From Shewanella electrodiphila (GTDB lineage Bacteria; Pseudomonadota; Gammaproteobacteria; Enterobacterales; Shewanellaceae): a DNA stretch of 64,000 nucleotides. The stretch spans positions 46,789 to 110,788 of the forward strand of contig NZ_JAKIKU010000014.1 in assembly GCF_023283985.1 (NCBI RefSeq), given 5' to 3'. Every line of letters starts with the position of its first letter. The first letter of the stretch is position 1. Made by a program: the position numbers and the translations under genes. This document shows positions 8,164-16,161 of the stretch, one piece after another. The notes below the pieces were generated by a model. It ran no database searches and was not told where the DNA came from. It saw only the letters and a program-made list of their open reading frames with translations.

Positions 8164-8847
8164 TTATCCCATACTCTCTTAGTTAAATTTAAAAGTTGGT
8201 GTTTAAAGCTATTAAAAACAGATTTTAACTCAGCTGAGTATGATGATTTAACTAAAGGTCAGTTTGCAAAAATTGGATTTATCTTTGCAGTGCAGGGTGA
8301 TGACTTTTACTTTCAAAAAGTGACGCCTTCATTATTTTTAAAGAAAAAAATGATAGCCTTTGGTGAAGCAGCAGAGGTTGAAGATAGCAATACTCGATTG
8401 GTGGTTAACACTCTGCCTGATGCCGTATATTTTAAAGACGACGATACGCTTATATTCCGTAACCTTGCGACTATATCTAGTATTTTTAAAGGGATTGATA
8501 CTCTATACAAAGAAGCCACCAACGATGAAGTTGAAGCATTCCTAGATGAAGATTTCATAGAGCTCTCGAACGATTACGATATGAATAAAGTGTCAAAGCC
8601 AAACCGTAAACGTGTTGCTTTAGCAATGGAGACACTTGCTACTCTGCCAGAAGCTGACCGCGACCAAATGTATACCTATATCCATAGCTACTGTGAAGGT
8701 AAACTTGAATTTGATGCTGATAATAGTACGTTTGAAATCAGCTCAGACGATGAACTTAAATACCTGCTCTACGGCATTGAGCAGCGTTTTTACACTACAC
8801 CGTTAGGGCATGAAAAGCGTTTGGCTAACTCTGTTCAGGCTATGTAG
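8164..8847 (+). pseudogene. 5'-truncated KwaB-like (DUF4868, Kiwa anti-phage) gene
   Basis: The open frame runs from a TGA at 8161–8163 without any ATG; the first possible start is a GTG at 8290 with no ribosome-binding site. Coding character already begins upstream of it (TDFNSAEYDDLTKGQFAKIG, IFAVQGDD). The C-terminal half, including LKYLLYGIEQRFYTTPLGHE and KRLANSV, resembles KwaB-like DUF4868 proteins, which are about 300 residues; KwaB is one of the two Kiwa anti-phage proteins. Roughly the first third is missing and no kwaA is present. Assignment rests on remembered family features, so it needs a profile search. Confidence 0.6.
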
Positions 8848-8890
8848 AATTTTATAGAATAATATTTTAAACCAATTTACAAGGATGTAT

Positions 8891-9484
8891 ATGAGTTTTG
8901 AAAAACAGGATATTAAACAGCAAAAACTTATCTATCACATGACAGATATGAGAAATCTCGATTCGATATTAAGTGAAGGCATTAAGCCAAGGAGTCAATT
9001 GACCGGGTTTTCTGATGTAGCTGATCATGAGATTCTGGCAAAAAGAAAACGATTTAGGCTTGATGAGAAAGTGCCCTTTCATTTCTTTGTCAATAACCCA
9101 TTTGATGGCGGTGTCGTTAAAGCTCATCCAACGAAGACATTTGTGATCCTAGGTATTTCGCGAACACATTCTCAAGCACAAAACTGGGAAGTGATACCAC
9201 GTCATCCGTTAGCTAATGAAGCTATTTCTTTAATGGCATACGATGAAGGAATAGAAGCTATTGATTGGGTTGCGATGAATAAAAGGGACTACAGTGATGC
9301 GAATAGTAAAAGTGTTTGCATGGCTGAATGCCTTGCTCCAGGAATTGTAGATGCGAGCCTCATTAGTTCAATTTTTGTTAAAACTGATGCTTGTGAAGAA
9401 AGAGTTACTTGGATGGTAAGAAAAAACAAGTTAGGTATATACGTCAATAAACGCCCCAATATGTTCCCAAGAGTTAATTTATGA
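8891..9484 (+). CDS. DarT-like ADP-ribosyltransferase-fold protein
   Basis: A 197-residue protein sharing the layout of DarT (DUF4433) but clearly divergent from its neighbour. It has HMTDMRNLDSIL (H16) at the N-terminus, a basic segment near 51–56, VPFHFFVNNPFDGGVV (61–76) and MAECLAPGIV with a Glu (E146) at the place of the DarT catalytic Glu. The apparent His and Glu of the ADP-ribosyltransferase core are kept. The ATG at 8891 is preferred over 8885 because AAGGA lies at proper spacing only for it. The stop overlaps the darT start by 4 bp (ATGA), implying coupled translation. It could be a second toxin, a regulator, or an enzyme with another target. Confidence 0.75.
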   Translation: MSFEKQDIKQQKLIYHMTDMRNLDSILSEGIKPRSQLTGFSDVADHEILAKRKRFRLDEKVPFHFFVNNPFDGGVVKAHPTKTFVILGISRTHSQAQNWEVIPRHPLANEAISLMAYDEGIEAIDWVAMNKRDYSDANSKSVCMAECLAPGIVDASLISSIFVKTDACEERVTWMVRKNKLGIYVNKRPNMFPRVNL

Positions 9485-10089
9485 CAGTAAAGATTTCACA
9501 CATTACGCACATTGATAACTTGGCAAGTATTCTTGAACATTCATGTTTATGGTCAGACTCCAAGCGTATTAAGCTTGGTTTAGCAAATCAAAATATCGGT
9601 TACAGTCATATTAAAAAACGTCGTTTGTTGCGTCTTGTAAACGTGGCTGCTGGTGGAACTATAGGTCAGTATGTGCCATTTAATTTCTGCCCTCGTTCAG
9701 TCATGCTGTTTGTTATCCATAAAGGACACCCTGATTTTCAAGACGGGCAAGATCGAGTGCTACACTTGATCAGTGATACAGATACTATTCGTTTGAGCAA
9801 TCAGCAATGCTTCTTCACCGACATCCATGCAGATTTGGATTATGCCGAGCAGATTGATGACTTTGATCGGATTGGTGAACTGGATATTCAGCGGATTATT
9901 AATGAGAAGTACTGGCAAGATTTTAAAGAAGAAAAACAAGCTGAGTTTTTAGCTTTTGAATCAGTACAATGGGTCACAATTCAGCAAATTGGTGTTAAGA
10001 CGCAAGCTCTAGCAGATGAAGTGAGTGCTTTGATTCAAACTGCGCAGCACAAGCCAGAGGTCGTTGTGCGGCCGCAGTGGTATTATTAG
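9481..10089 (+). CDS. darT: DarT DNA ADP-ribosyltransferase toxin
   Basis: A DarT toxin (202 residues; DarT is about 210) that transfers ADP-ribose from NAD+ to single-stranded DNA bases, blocking replication. It shows the N-terminal ISHITHIDNLASIL (H7/H10), YVPFNFCPRSVML (64–76), the catalytic-Glu motif KQAEFLAF (E155), and the hallmark C-terminus HKPEVVVRPQWYY, nearly identical to the Thermus protein. All core residues are present, so it should be active. It is translationally coupled to the upstream DarT-like gene and followed within 8 bp by darG. DarTG systems act in phage defence. Confidence 0.93.
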   Translation: MTVKISHITHIDNLASILEHSCLWSDSKRIKLGLANQNIGYSHIKKRRLLRLVNVAAGGTIGQYVPFNFCPRSVMLFVIHKGHPDFQDGQDRVLHLISDTDTIRLSNQQCFFTDIHADLDYAEQIDDFDRIGELDIQRIINEKYWQDFKEEKQAEFLAFESVQWVTIQQIGVKTQALADEVSALIQTAQHKPEVVVRPQWYY

Positions 10090-10097
10090 AGGTTATT

Positions 10098-11162
10098 ATG
10101 ATTACTTATCAAGCAGGTAATATTTTGCATGATCAGGCTGATGCCATCATCAATACCGTAAATACGGTAGGTGTGATGGGCAAAGGCTTAGCTCTGCAAT
10201 TTAAAAAAGCATTTCCTGATAACTTTAAAGTTTATAAAAAAGCATGTGATGATCATTCGCTTGTAACAGGCCAAGTTCTAACGGTAGCTCTTAATTCAAT
10301 CAGTGCGCCGTTTCATGTGATTAATTTTCCTACTAAAGCCCATTGGAAAGGTAAGTCTAAGCTTGAATACATAGAGCAAGGATTAGAAAGTTTAAAAGTC
10401 GAAGTTAAGCGATTAAAGCTTAAATCTGTTGCTATTCCGGCACTAGGCAGTGGCTTAGGCGGGCTGCCTTGGCAGCAAGTAGAGCAACTTATTCAACAAT
10501 CTCTAGCCGATATGCCTGATGTTGAGTGGCGAGTATATCCACCTCAATCAGCTCCTAAAGCTGAAGCTATGCCAAATAAAACTGCTCGTCCAAGAATGAC
10601 AATTGGTAGAGCTGCTGTACTTGGTTTGATTGATCGTTACGTATCTACAGGTTTCGGTTACAGGCTGTCTTTATTAGAAGTACAAAAGTTGGTTTATTTC
10701 CTAACTGCAGTAGGTGAACCCTTAAATAAGGTTGTTTTCCAAAAGCATCATTATGGTCCTTATGCTGACGTACTTCGTCATGTGCTGGATAAAATGGAAG
10801 GGCACTTCATTACAGGTTACGCTGATGGATTGAACAAGCCTGAAACACCAATTGAGTTGAAAGATGATGCAGCGCAGGAAGCACTTAATTATCTTGAAAA
10901 GCATTCTTTAACTAAACAACGTTTTGATAAAGTAGCAGAGTTAATAAAAGGTTATGAATCTCAAAATGGAATGGAATTACTTTCGACTGTGCATTGGATC
11001 GCAACGCAAGAGTCAAATGCTGAGACGATTACCAGTGAAGAGTTAGTAAAAGGGGTGCATAGCTGGAGCTCTAGAAAAGCTCAAATGAAACCCGCTCATA
11101 TTTTGGCTGCGTGGAACCGATTAAGTGAGCAGGGGTGGCTGCAGTTAAAAGCTCAAGTTTAA
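10098..11162 (+). CDS. darG: DarG macrodomain antitoxin
   Basis: The antitoxin of DarT: the macrodomain (about 1–155) removes ADP-ribose from DNA and the C-terminal domain binds and blocks the toxin. Visible are NTVNTVGVMGKGLALQFK (20–37), NFPTKAHW with the catalytic Lys at K80, and the glycine-rich GSGLGG loop. The C-terminal half has YGPYADVLRHVLDKMEGHF, matching full-length DarG from Mycobacterium in order and size (354 residues). The start at 10098 follows AGAGG by a normal spacing; the seven codons upstream overlap the darT 3' end and are unlikely to be translated. A terminator follows. Confidence 0.94.
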   Translation: MITYQAGNILHDQADAIINTVNTVGVMGKGLALQFKKAFPDNFKVYKKACDDHSLVTGQVLTVALNSISAPFHVINFPTKAHWKGKSKLEYIEQGLESLKVEVKRLKLKSVAIPALGSGLGGLPWQQVEQLIQQSLADMPDVEWRVYPPQSAPKAEAMPNKTARPRMTIGRAAVLGLIDRYVSTGFGYRLSLLEVQKLVYFLTAVGEPLNKVVFQKHHYGPYADVLRHVLDKMEGHFITGYADGLNKPETPIELKDDAAQEALNYLEKHSLTKQRFDKVAELIKGYESQNGMELLSTVHWIATQESNAETITSEELVKGVHSWSSRKAQMKPAHILAAWNRLSEQGWLQLKAQV

Positions 11163-11189
11163 ATTGATAAAGTTATAATCAACCCACTT

Positions 11190-11214
11190 AAAACCTTCTT
11201 TCTGAAGGTTTTTT
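11190..11214 (+). terminator. Terminator of the darT/darG operon
   Basis: An 8-bp stem AAACCTTC/GAAGGTTT with a TTTCT loop runs into a T-tract, 28 bp after the darG stop codon. It separates the darG transcript from the XRE gene. Confidence 0.85.
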
Positions 11215-11243
11215 ATGCTTCAATAAATTCAACATGCCCAATG

Positions 11244-11285
11244 TTGTAATTAATTACAATAAATTACGTATAAAATGTAATTACA
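11244..11285. promoter_or_regulatory. Palindromic operator sites upstream of the XRE regulator
   Basis: A perfect 16-bp palindrome TTGTAATTAATTACAA (11244–11259) and a 10-bp palindrome TGTAATTACA (11276–11285) share TGTAAT/ATTACA half-sites. They lie 53–94 bp before the start of the XRE-type gene, in an AT-rich promoter-like stretch. Autoregulation by that protein is a reasonable inference. Confidence 0.6.
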
Positions 11286-11337
11286 ATCAATTGTTGTTGT
11301 TTTAGATTATTAACCTTAGTAACTACAGAGGTTGAAG

Positions 11338-12504
11338 ATGGAACAATTAACTAAACATGACACTACCCTTTGGGTAAATCATGCGATTACTTATTTTAAA
11401 AGTATCGGAAAAACTCAAAAGGATATGGCCAAATTATTAGGTATAGAAGAGTCTAGATTAAGTGAGATGAAAGGCGGGAGTGGGCTCATTTCACAAAATT
11501 TAATGGCTAAAATAGTCGAGTATTGTGGAGCCCCTAGAAGAAATCCTGGTCGGTATGAAGAAGTTGAGTTATACAATGATCTTCAACATTTTTTTGATAA
11601 TTTTAAATCTATTTCGGTTAATCGATTCTATAGGAAATTACAAAAGCTTATTAAAAATGATGATATTTATAGTCAGTTGTTAGATGCCGTATCACCTCAT
11701 GAACTGCACTATAAAGCAGATAAAGAAACGATTGAAGCCATGCTAAATGAGCTTTTTATATCTGAAGAGTTTCTGGATAAATGCGAGAAGTATTCAAAAG
11801 TACTCCTAACTACAGTAGGTTATGACGAACGACCTATTGAAGACTTTCAATGGTGTAATATTGATGAGGCTGGATGTCGGATTTTAAGTATTGCAGGTTT
11901 AATAATCAAAGATTTTGACTCTTTCAGGCTACTGTATCTCTTTTCAAAACTATTTAGTGCTAATTTAGGGTTTAAGTTTTGCAATGACACCCCTTTAAAT
12001 CTTCAGCCTGAAGTGCCGAGCGAACCTGTAATTTTAACAGGTAAGTGCATTTTGATAATGAAAAGAGGGTCATTAGAAAGCACTATCATTAACTCTGCTT
12101 TTTTTGATTTAATTGGTAAGAAAAAAAGCGGGATACAACTTAGTGAATATCGGGGATTAAAGTTAAAATCTGAGCAATATATGCCTGACTATTGGCAAGA
12201 AGTACGTTGTGAATTGTACTTAAGCGATAATATGAATTACCACTTTCTAATACACTTATCCCCTACCTATATTGGAGAGTCGGCTGATATTGATGATGAT
12301 TCTGGAAACCCTTTAAAATGGCGTGGTGATGTGGGTCCTGATGATAGGCTAATTATTATTCGTAATGTTAATTCATTGAGTTTGTATCAAAAAATTGAAG
12401 AAATACGAAAATGGTTCGGTTTACCAGATGACTCACTTTTTGAATTAAAGCAAGAGATTGCCAAAGCAGGAGGCTATGTTCCAGGAGCCAGAGTGCTACT
12501 CTGA
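11338..12504 (+). CDS. XRE-type helix-turn-helix protein with large unknown C-terminal region
   Basis: A 388-residue protein. Residues about 10–60 form a Cro/C1-type helix-turn-helix (GKTQKDMAKLLGIEESRLSEM); the remaining 330 residues match no family I recognise and show no membrane segment or obvious catalytic motif. The ATG at 11338 is chosen over the TTG at 11332 because AGAGG is properly spaced from it. The base composition looks more AT-rich than that of flanking core genes. Position between darG and the integrase, with palindromes in its promoter, suggests a repressor of the island or defence genes, but a sensor or effector role for the long C-terminus is possible. Confidence 0.7.
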   Translation: MEQLTKHDTTLWVNHAITYFKSIGKTQKDMAKLLGIEESRLSEMKGGSGLISQNLMAKIVEYCGAPRRNPGRYEEVELYNDLQHFFDNFKSISVNRFYRKLQKLIKNDDIYSQLLDAVSPHELHYKADKETIEAMLNELFISEEFLDKCEKYSKVLLTTVGYDERPIEDFQWCNIDEAGCRILSIAGLIIKDFDSFRLLYLFSKLFSANLGFKFCNDTPLNLQPEVPSEPVILTGKCILIMKRGSLESTIINSAFFDLIGKKKSGIQLSEYRGLKLKSEQYMPDYWQEVRCELYLSDNMNYHFLIHLSPTYIGESADIDDDSGNPLKWRGDVGPDDRLIIIRNVNSLSLYQKIEEIRKWFGLPDDSLFELKQEIAKAGGYVPGARVLL

Positions 12505-12568
12505 TTTGATAATTAAGCCCTGCATATCACTGTTTTCGGTATACGGGGCTACAATCTGAGAACTTAAA

Positions 12569-13783
12569 TTATCTGGATAACATTGGAGAAATTACCTCTG
12601 ATAGCTTAGTGACTGCTTCTTTTCGCTCTTCAAAATAATCATGTTGGTTATAAATCCCTTCTACACCTTTAAGCTTATGATTCAAGCAACGCTCTGCTAC
12701 ATGTCCAAGTGTGCCTTGCTTGGCTAATAAAGTACGACAAGTGCGTCGCAAGTCGTGGACGGTAAAATGGGCCATATCGCCCATTAAGTTAGGTGGTTGT
12801 TTTTTCTTACCAGCTTCATGACCAAAAAGCTTAGTGATCGCTCGATTTAGGGTATCTTTGCCCATGTGTGGATTCTTGCTTGAGCGTCTACTAGGGAACA
12901 CATATTCAGAGCCACAAGCCCTTATCTTTAGCTCTTGTATCCAGCCCATAACTATTTCAGGTAATGGGATTGCTATGCCAACACCTGATTTACTTCGCTC
13001 TTTCGATAAGTTCCAAACCTTCTGCTCAAGATCAAACTCCTTCCATGGTGCTTCTGCCAATTCAGATTTCCTAATACCCAATGTCACCAGTAATGAACAA
13101 GCGAGATAATTGTCACGGCTAAAGCTGTCGCTATTTTCGCGTGCAACTTTAAAAAATTTAGATAGTTCTTCGATGGTTAGGGCTCTGTCTTTACTCTTTT
13201 CTACTCCACCAGCATCAGAAACAGAAAATGCACTCGCTGGGTTTGCGCTAAGCAGATCCAGTTTTATGCCGTGATTGAAAAGTTGTTTGCTGTACATCAG
13301 AGCATCGTTAGCGATTGCTGGGCGGTTAGTGGCTGCAATGGCTTGTAATACTGCTCTTATGTCTCTGGCTGTGACGCTATCGACGTTGAAGCTACCTATA
13401 TGGGGGGCAATGTCTTTACGGTAGATGCGTTCGGGGATTTCGTGATGTTTGAGTCTTTTGATATTACCTAAATGCCAATCGGCAAAGAGATCATCCACGG
13501 ATTTAATTTCGGCTTGTTCGGCGCGTTTCTTGGCAACGAGAGGATCTAGACCATCACGAAACTGCTTCATTTTAATTGCGGCTTCAGCGCGTGCATCTGC
13601 TAACGAAAGATCACTGTATTTAGCCAGTGTCATCTCTTTGCGTTTCTTGTTGGCGGTGTAGCGGAGCATCCAAAATGGTTTGCCGGATTTAGGCACGACA
13701 AAATATAAACCTTCACCATCAGCGAATCGGCCAGGTTCTCCTTTGGATTTTGCTGCAACTTCCTTTGCGGTTAACTTTCCCAT
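12569..13783 (-). CDS. int: P4-type tyrosine integrase
   Basis: A 404-residue site-specific recombinase with an N-terminal DUF4102 arm-binding domain (about 1–90), a core-binding region and a catalytic domain. Catalytic residues visible are R238 (LGIRKSEL), HDLR (H343, R346), H369 (CLNHK) and the nucleophile Y378 (GIYNQ). A strong AAGGGG ribosome-binding site precedes the ATG. It appears fully functional and should integrate and excise the island, with the yicC 3' end as the probable attachment site (inference from position). It is convergent with the XRE gene. Confidence 0.93.
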   Translation of the reverse strand: MGKLTAKEVAAKSKGEPGRFADGEGLYFVVPKSGKPFWMLRYTANKKRKEMTLAKYSDLSLADARAEAAIKMKQFRDGLDPLVAKKRAEQAEIKSVDDLFADWHLGNIKRLKHHEIPERIYRKDIAPHIGSFNVDSVTARDIRAVLQAIAATNRPAIANDALMYSKQLFNHGIKLDLLSANPASAFSVSDAGGVEKSKDRALTIEELSKFFKVARENSDSFSRDNYLACSLLVTLGIRKSELAEAPWKEFDLEQKVWNLSKERSKSGVGIAIPLPEIVMGWIQELKIRACGSEYVFPSRRSSKNPHMGKDTLNRAITKLFGHEAGKKKQPPNLMGDMAHFTVHDLRRTCRTLLAKQGTLGHVAERCLNHKLKGVEGIYNQHDYFEERKEAVTKLSEVISPMLSR

Positions 13784-13813
13784 AAGCCCCTTAGTCTCCA
13801 GTCAGAATATAAG

Positions 13814-13901
13814 GGTGGGTATTTTACCCACCACCATGCATTGACTATATACTAAGTTACTCACCATATCACCCACCATTTAGTGTTGGAAAGTGGTGGG
13901 T
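13814..13901. repeat. Four copies of an ACCCACC/GGTGGGT motif between int and yicC
   Basis: The motif occurs at 13814–13820 and 13826–13833, forming the 8-bp inverted repeat GGTGGGTA/TACCCACC, and again at 13871–13878 and 13894–13901 in opposite orientation. The array lies in the int upstream region, between the integrase start and the presumed attachment site. That is where arm-type integrase or directionality-factor sites, or an int operator, would be expected. Confidence 0.7.
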
Positions 13902-13983
13902 GTAAGTGGACCTCTTTGGACCGAGATTTAATTAAATCGTTTAAAATCAGTGGTAAAAGGTTTTGTTTGGACTCTATTGGATA

Positions 13984-14847
13984 TCATTCAACGTTTTGAA
14001 TTTGTTCTCTCATTTGCTCAATCAATACTTTCAGCTCTACCGCTGCAGCGGTGACTTCTGCACTGATTGATTTGGACGCTAGGGTGTTAGATTCACGGTT
14101 AAATTCTTGCATCATGAAGTCTAAACGGCGACCTTGTGCGCCACCTTTTTTAAGGATTAAACGCGTTTCAGCAACGTGTGCATCAAGGCGATCCATTTCT
14201 TCGGCGACATCCATTTTTTGTGCAAGTAATACCATTTCTTGTTCCATACGTGCTGGATCAAGTTCGCCGGTGATTTCGGCTAAACGGTTGGTTAGCTTGT
14301 CACGTTGCCATTGCATTACTGCAGGCATGTGACCACGTACAATCGCTACTTGCTCAACGATTTGGTCTAAACGGGTTTGAAGCATAGCGTTAATCGCTTC
14401 GCCTTCACGGCCACGGGCTTCAATGAATTGCTCTACTGCGCCGTCAAATGCAACCAATAATTCTTTGTTGATTGCGCCCATGTCTTTTTCTTCACCCGCC
14501 ATCACACCAGGCCAGCGCAGGATGTCGACTAAGTTAAGCTCGCCTTGATTGGCTTCTTTTTTTAACCATTCAGCGGCATTGAGTAATTGCTTGGCTAAAT
14601 CTTGGTTTAGGCGCATTTCACTGCTGCCTGAATCAGAGAGTTCGTAACGTAAGTTGACCTCAACTTTACCGCGATTTAAGCGTTTACGTAGGCGATCACG
14701 TAATACTGGCTCAAGGCTGCGCATTTGCTCTGGTAAACGCAGGTAAGTTTCTAAGTAGCGTTGATTGACTGAGCGAAGTTCCCAAGAGGCGGTGCCCCAT
14801 TCGGCTTTGTGCTCAATGCGAGCGTAGGCGGTCATACTTTGGATCAT
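13984..14847 (-). CDS. yicC: YicC family endoribonuclease
   Basis: A 287-residue YicC protein with both conserved regions: the N-terminal MIQSMTAYARIEHK...RYLETYLRLPEQ part and the C-terminal DUF1732 part with RRLDFMMQEFNRESNTLASKS. E. coli YicC is an endoribonuclease involved in small-RNA (RyhB) turnover. The annotated start gives the standard N-terminus; an upstream in-frame ATG would add nine residues not found in the family. The reading frame is intact to its stop, so the island did not disrupt it. Confidence 0.95.
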   Translation of the reverse strand: MIQSMTAYARIEHKAEWGTASWELRSVNQRYLETYLRLPEQMRSLEPVLRDRLRKRLNRGKVEVNLRYELSDSGSSEMRLNQDLAKQLLNAAEWLKKEANQGELNLVDILRWPGVMAGEEKDMGAINKELLVAFDGAVEQFIEARGREGEAINAMLQTRLDQIVEQVAIVRGHMPAVMQWQRDKLTNRLAEITGELDPARMEQEMVLLAQKMDVAEEMDRLDAHVAETRLILKKGGAQGRRLDFMMQEFNRESNTLASKSISAEVTAAAVELKVLIEQMREQIQNVE

Positions 14848-15336
14848 GGTTGAACCCTGATTAGTTAGCAGCAATATAGTGTGTCGATTATAGTCTGCTG
14901 AGGGCTAAGGTCAAAGCTTACAAAAACTTATGTGTGAGTTGAGGGCGGTTGTTTACAGGCTTATGCGCTTTTAGGGTTTATTGATTGTACTTCGCAGATT
15001 GCACAGTGCTGATCGTACTTAGCTAATCGTACTTAGCTAATTGTGCTGTGCGGCATGAAACTAAAAGGAGTTAACTGAGTCTGAACGTAGGGCGTTATCT
15101 TTAAGCTGTTTGTTTTTGTTTAATCGCGCCGTTTTAACCGTTTGCTTTTTTAGTATTAGTTTAGTGCTAGTTTAGTGCTGGTGAGTGATGGCTATAGTGG
15201 GGGGGCGTGAGATGTTGCGGGTTAATTTCGCTTATCAAGGCTTTGTCATCGAATTAAGCTGATGAATTGTTTATAGTATGGCACATTCACGTTTAGGCCT
15301 TGTGGTTTAGATGTTTTCAAATTTTGGAGTAGGCAA
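14848..15336. other. Intergenic region with short tandem repeats
   Basis: This 489-bp stretch between divergent yicC and the Lgt-like gene holds no convincing ORF. It has a 14-bp tandem duplication (unit ATCGTACTTAGCTA, 15012–15039) bracketed by GCACAG/CTGTGC, and an 11-bp tandem duplication (AGTTTAGTGCT, 15158–15179). These look like replication-slippage products; the rest presumably holds promoters for both genes. Confidence 0.6.
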
Positions 15337-16119
15337 GTGGACCATTTTGTGTGGAACCTCGACCCAGTATTGATTTCTTTTATGGGTCTAAAAGTGCATT
15401 GGTATGGTGCGTTATTTGCGTTGGCAATTGCCAGTGGTTTTCAGGTAATGAAGCGCATGTACAAAAAAGAAGGCTTGGATGTTGAGTCGTTAGATAACCT
15501 ACTCATGTATTGTGTGGTGGGGATTATTGTTGGTGCGCGTTTAGCCCATTGTTTCTTTTATGATCCGAGTTATTACTTTGCCAATCCGATGAAAATTTTA
15601 GCCATATGGGAAGGCGGCTTAGCCAGTCATGGCGGCGGGTTAGGGGCGATATTAGCGCTGTATTATTACAAGCGTAAAACCGATATGCCGTTTTTATTCT
15701 TATTGGATAGGTTGGCGATTGCGACGGCGATATTTGGCTTCTTTGTGCGTATGGCCAACTTTGCCAACTCTGAGATTTTAGGTCTGCCGACCACTAAACC
15801 TTGGGGCATTATTTTTGAGCGTGTGGACTTACTACCGCGCCATCCTGCGCAGCTTTATGAAGCCATCAGCTACTTGGTTATTTTCATTAGTTTATATGCG
15901 GTTTATAAGTTTACTAATTTAAAAGAAAAGCACGGGGTTATTTTCGGCTTGTTCTTATGTAGCGTATTCAGTGCGCGTTGGGCCATTGAAATGGTCAAAG
16001 TGAAGCAAGCAGCTTATGCCACTGAGTGGACCATGAGTGCAGGGCAGTTACTGAGTATTCCATTTTTAGTTGTGGGTATTGCGCTGCTGATTTTACCTAT
16101 GCTTAAAAAGAACAAGTAA
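15337..16119 (+). CDS. Divergent prolipoprotein diacylglyceryl transferase (Lgt) paralog
   Basis: A 260-residue polytopic membrane protein of the Lgt family, which attaches diacylglycerol to the lipobox cysteine of lipoproteins. Key positions are kept: H98 (ASHGG), R138 and N141 (VRMANF, in place of the usual GRIGNF), E146, HPAQLYE (169–175), and R214/E218 (ARWAIEM). The family signature is altered and the C-terminus shortened. The canonical Shewanella lgt normally sits with thyA and is not in this window, so this is probably a second copy. The start is GTG with GGAG eight bases upstream. Confidence 0.8.
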   Translation: MDHFVWNLDPVLISFMGLKVHWYGALFALAIASGFQVMKRMYKKEGLDVESLDNLLMYCVVGIIVGARLAHCFFYDPSYYFANPMKILAIWEGGLASHGGGLGAILALYYYKRKTDMPFLFLLDRLAIATAIFGFFVRMANFANSEILGLPTTKPWGIIFERVDLLPRHPAQLYEAISYLVIFISLYAVYKFTNLKEKHGVIFGLFLCSVFSARWAIEMVKVKQAAYATEWTMSAGQLLSIPFLVVGIALLILPMLKKNK

Positions 16120-16161
16120 ATGCTAATTAGTTTGAGTTAGCGCTTTATTGGGCTAATAGAT

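Larger units (their letters stand above)
6338..13983. mobile_element. Genomic island at the 3' end of yicC (left boundary approximate)
   Basis: Between the core CpcT-like gene and yicC lies a block of typical island genes: integrase remnant, DUF2787, short RadC, AlpA-like regulator, broken KwaB, the DarT/DarG module, XRE regulator and a complete P4-type integrase. The intact integrase reads away from yicC and starts 200 bp from the yicC stop codon. The 3' end of yicC is a known attachment target of Vibrio/Shewanella mobilisable islands (the MGIVflInd1 type). I could not find a convincing direct repeat of the yicC 3' end on the left, so that boundary is an estimate. Confidence 0.7.

Noticed and set aside
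10077..10097. Seven-codon N-terminal extension of DarG
   Set aside because: It overlaps the end of darT and lacks its own ribosome-binding site, while MITYQAGNIL matches known DarG N-termini and puts the catalytic Lys at position 80.
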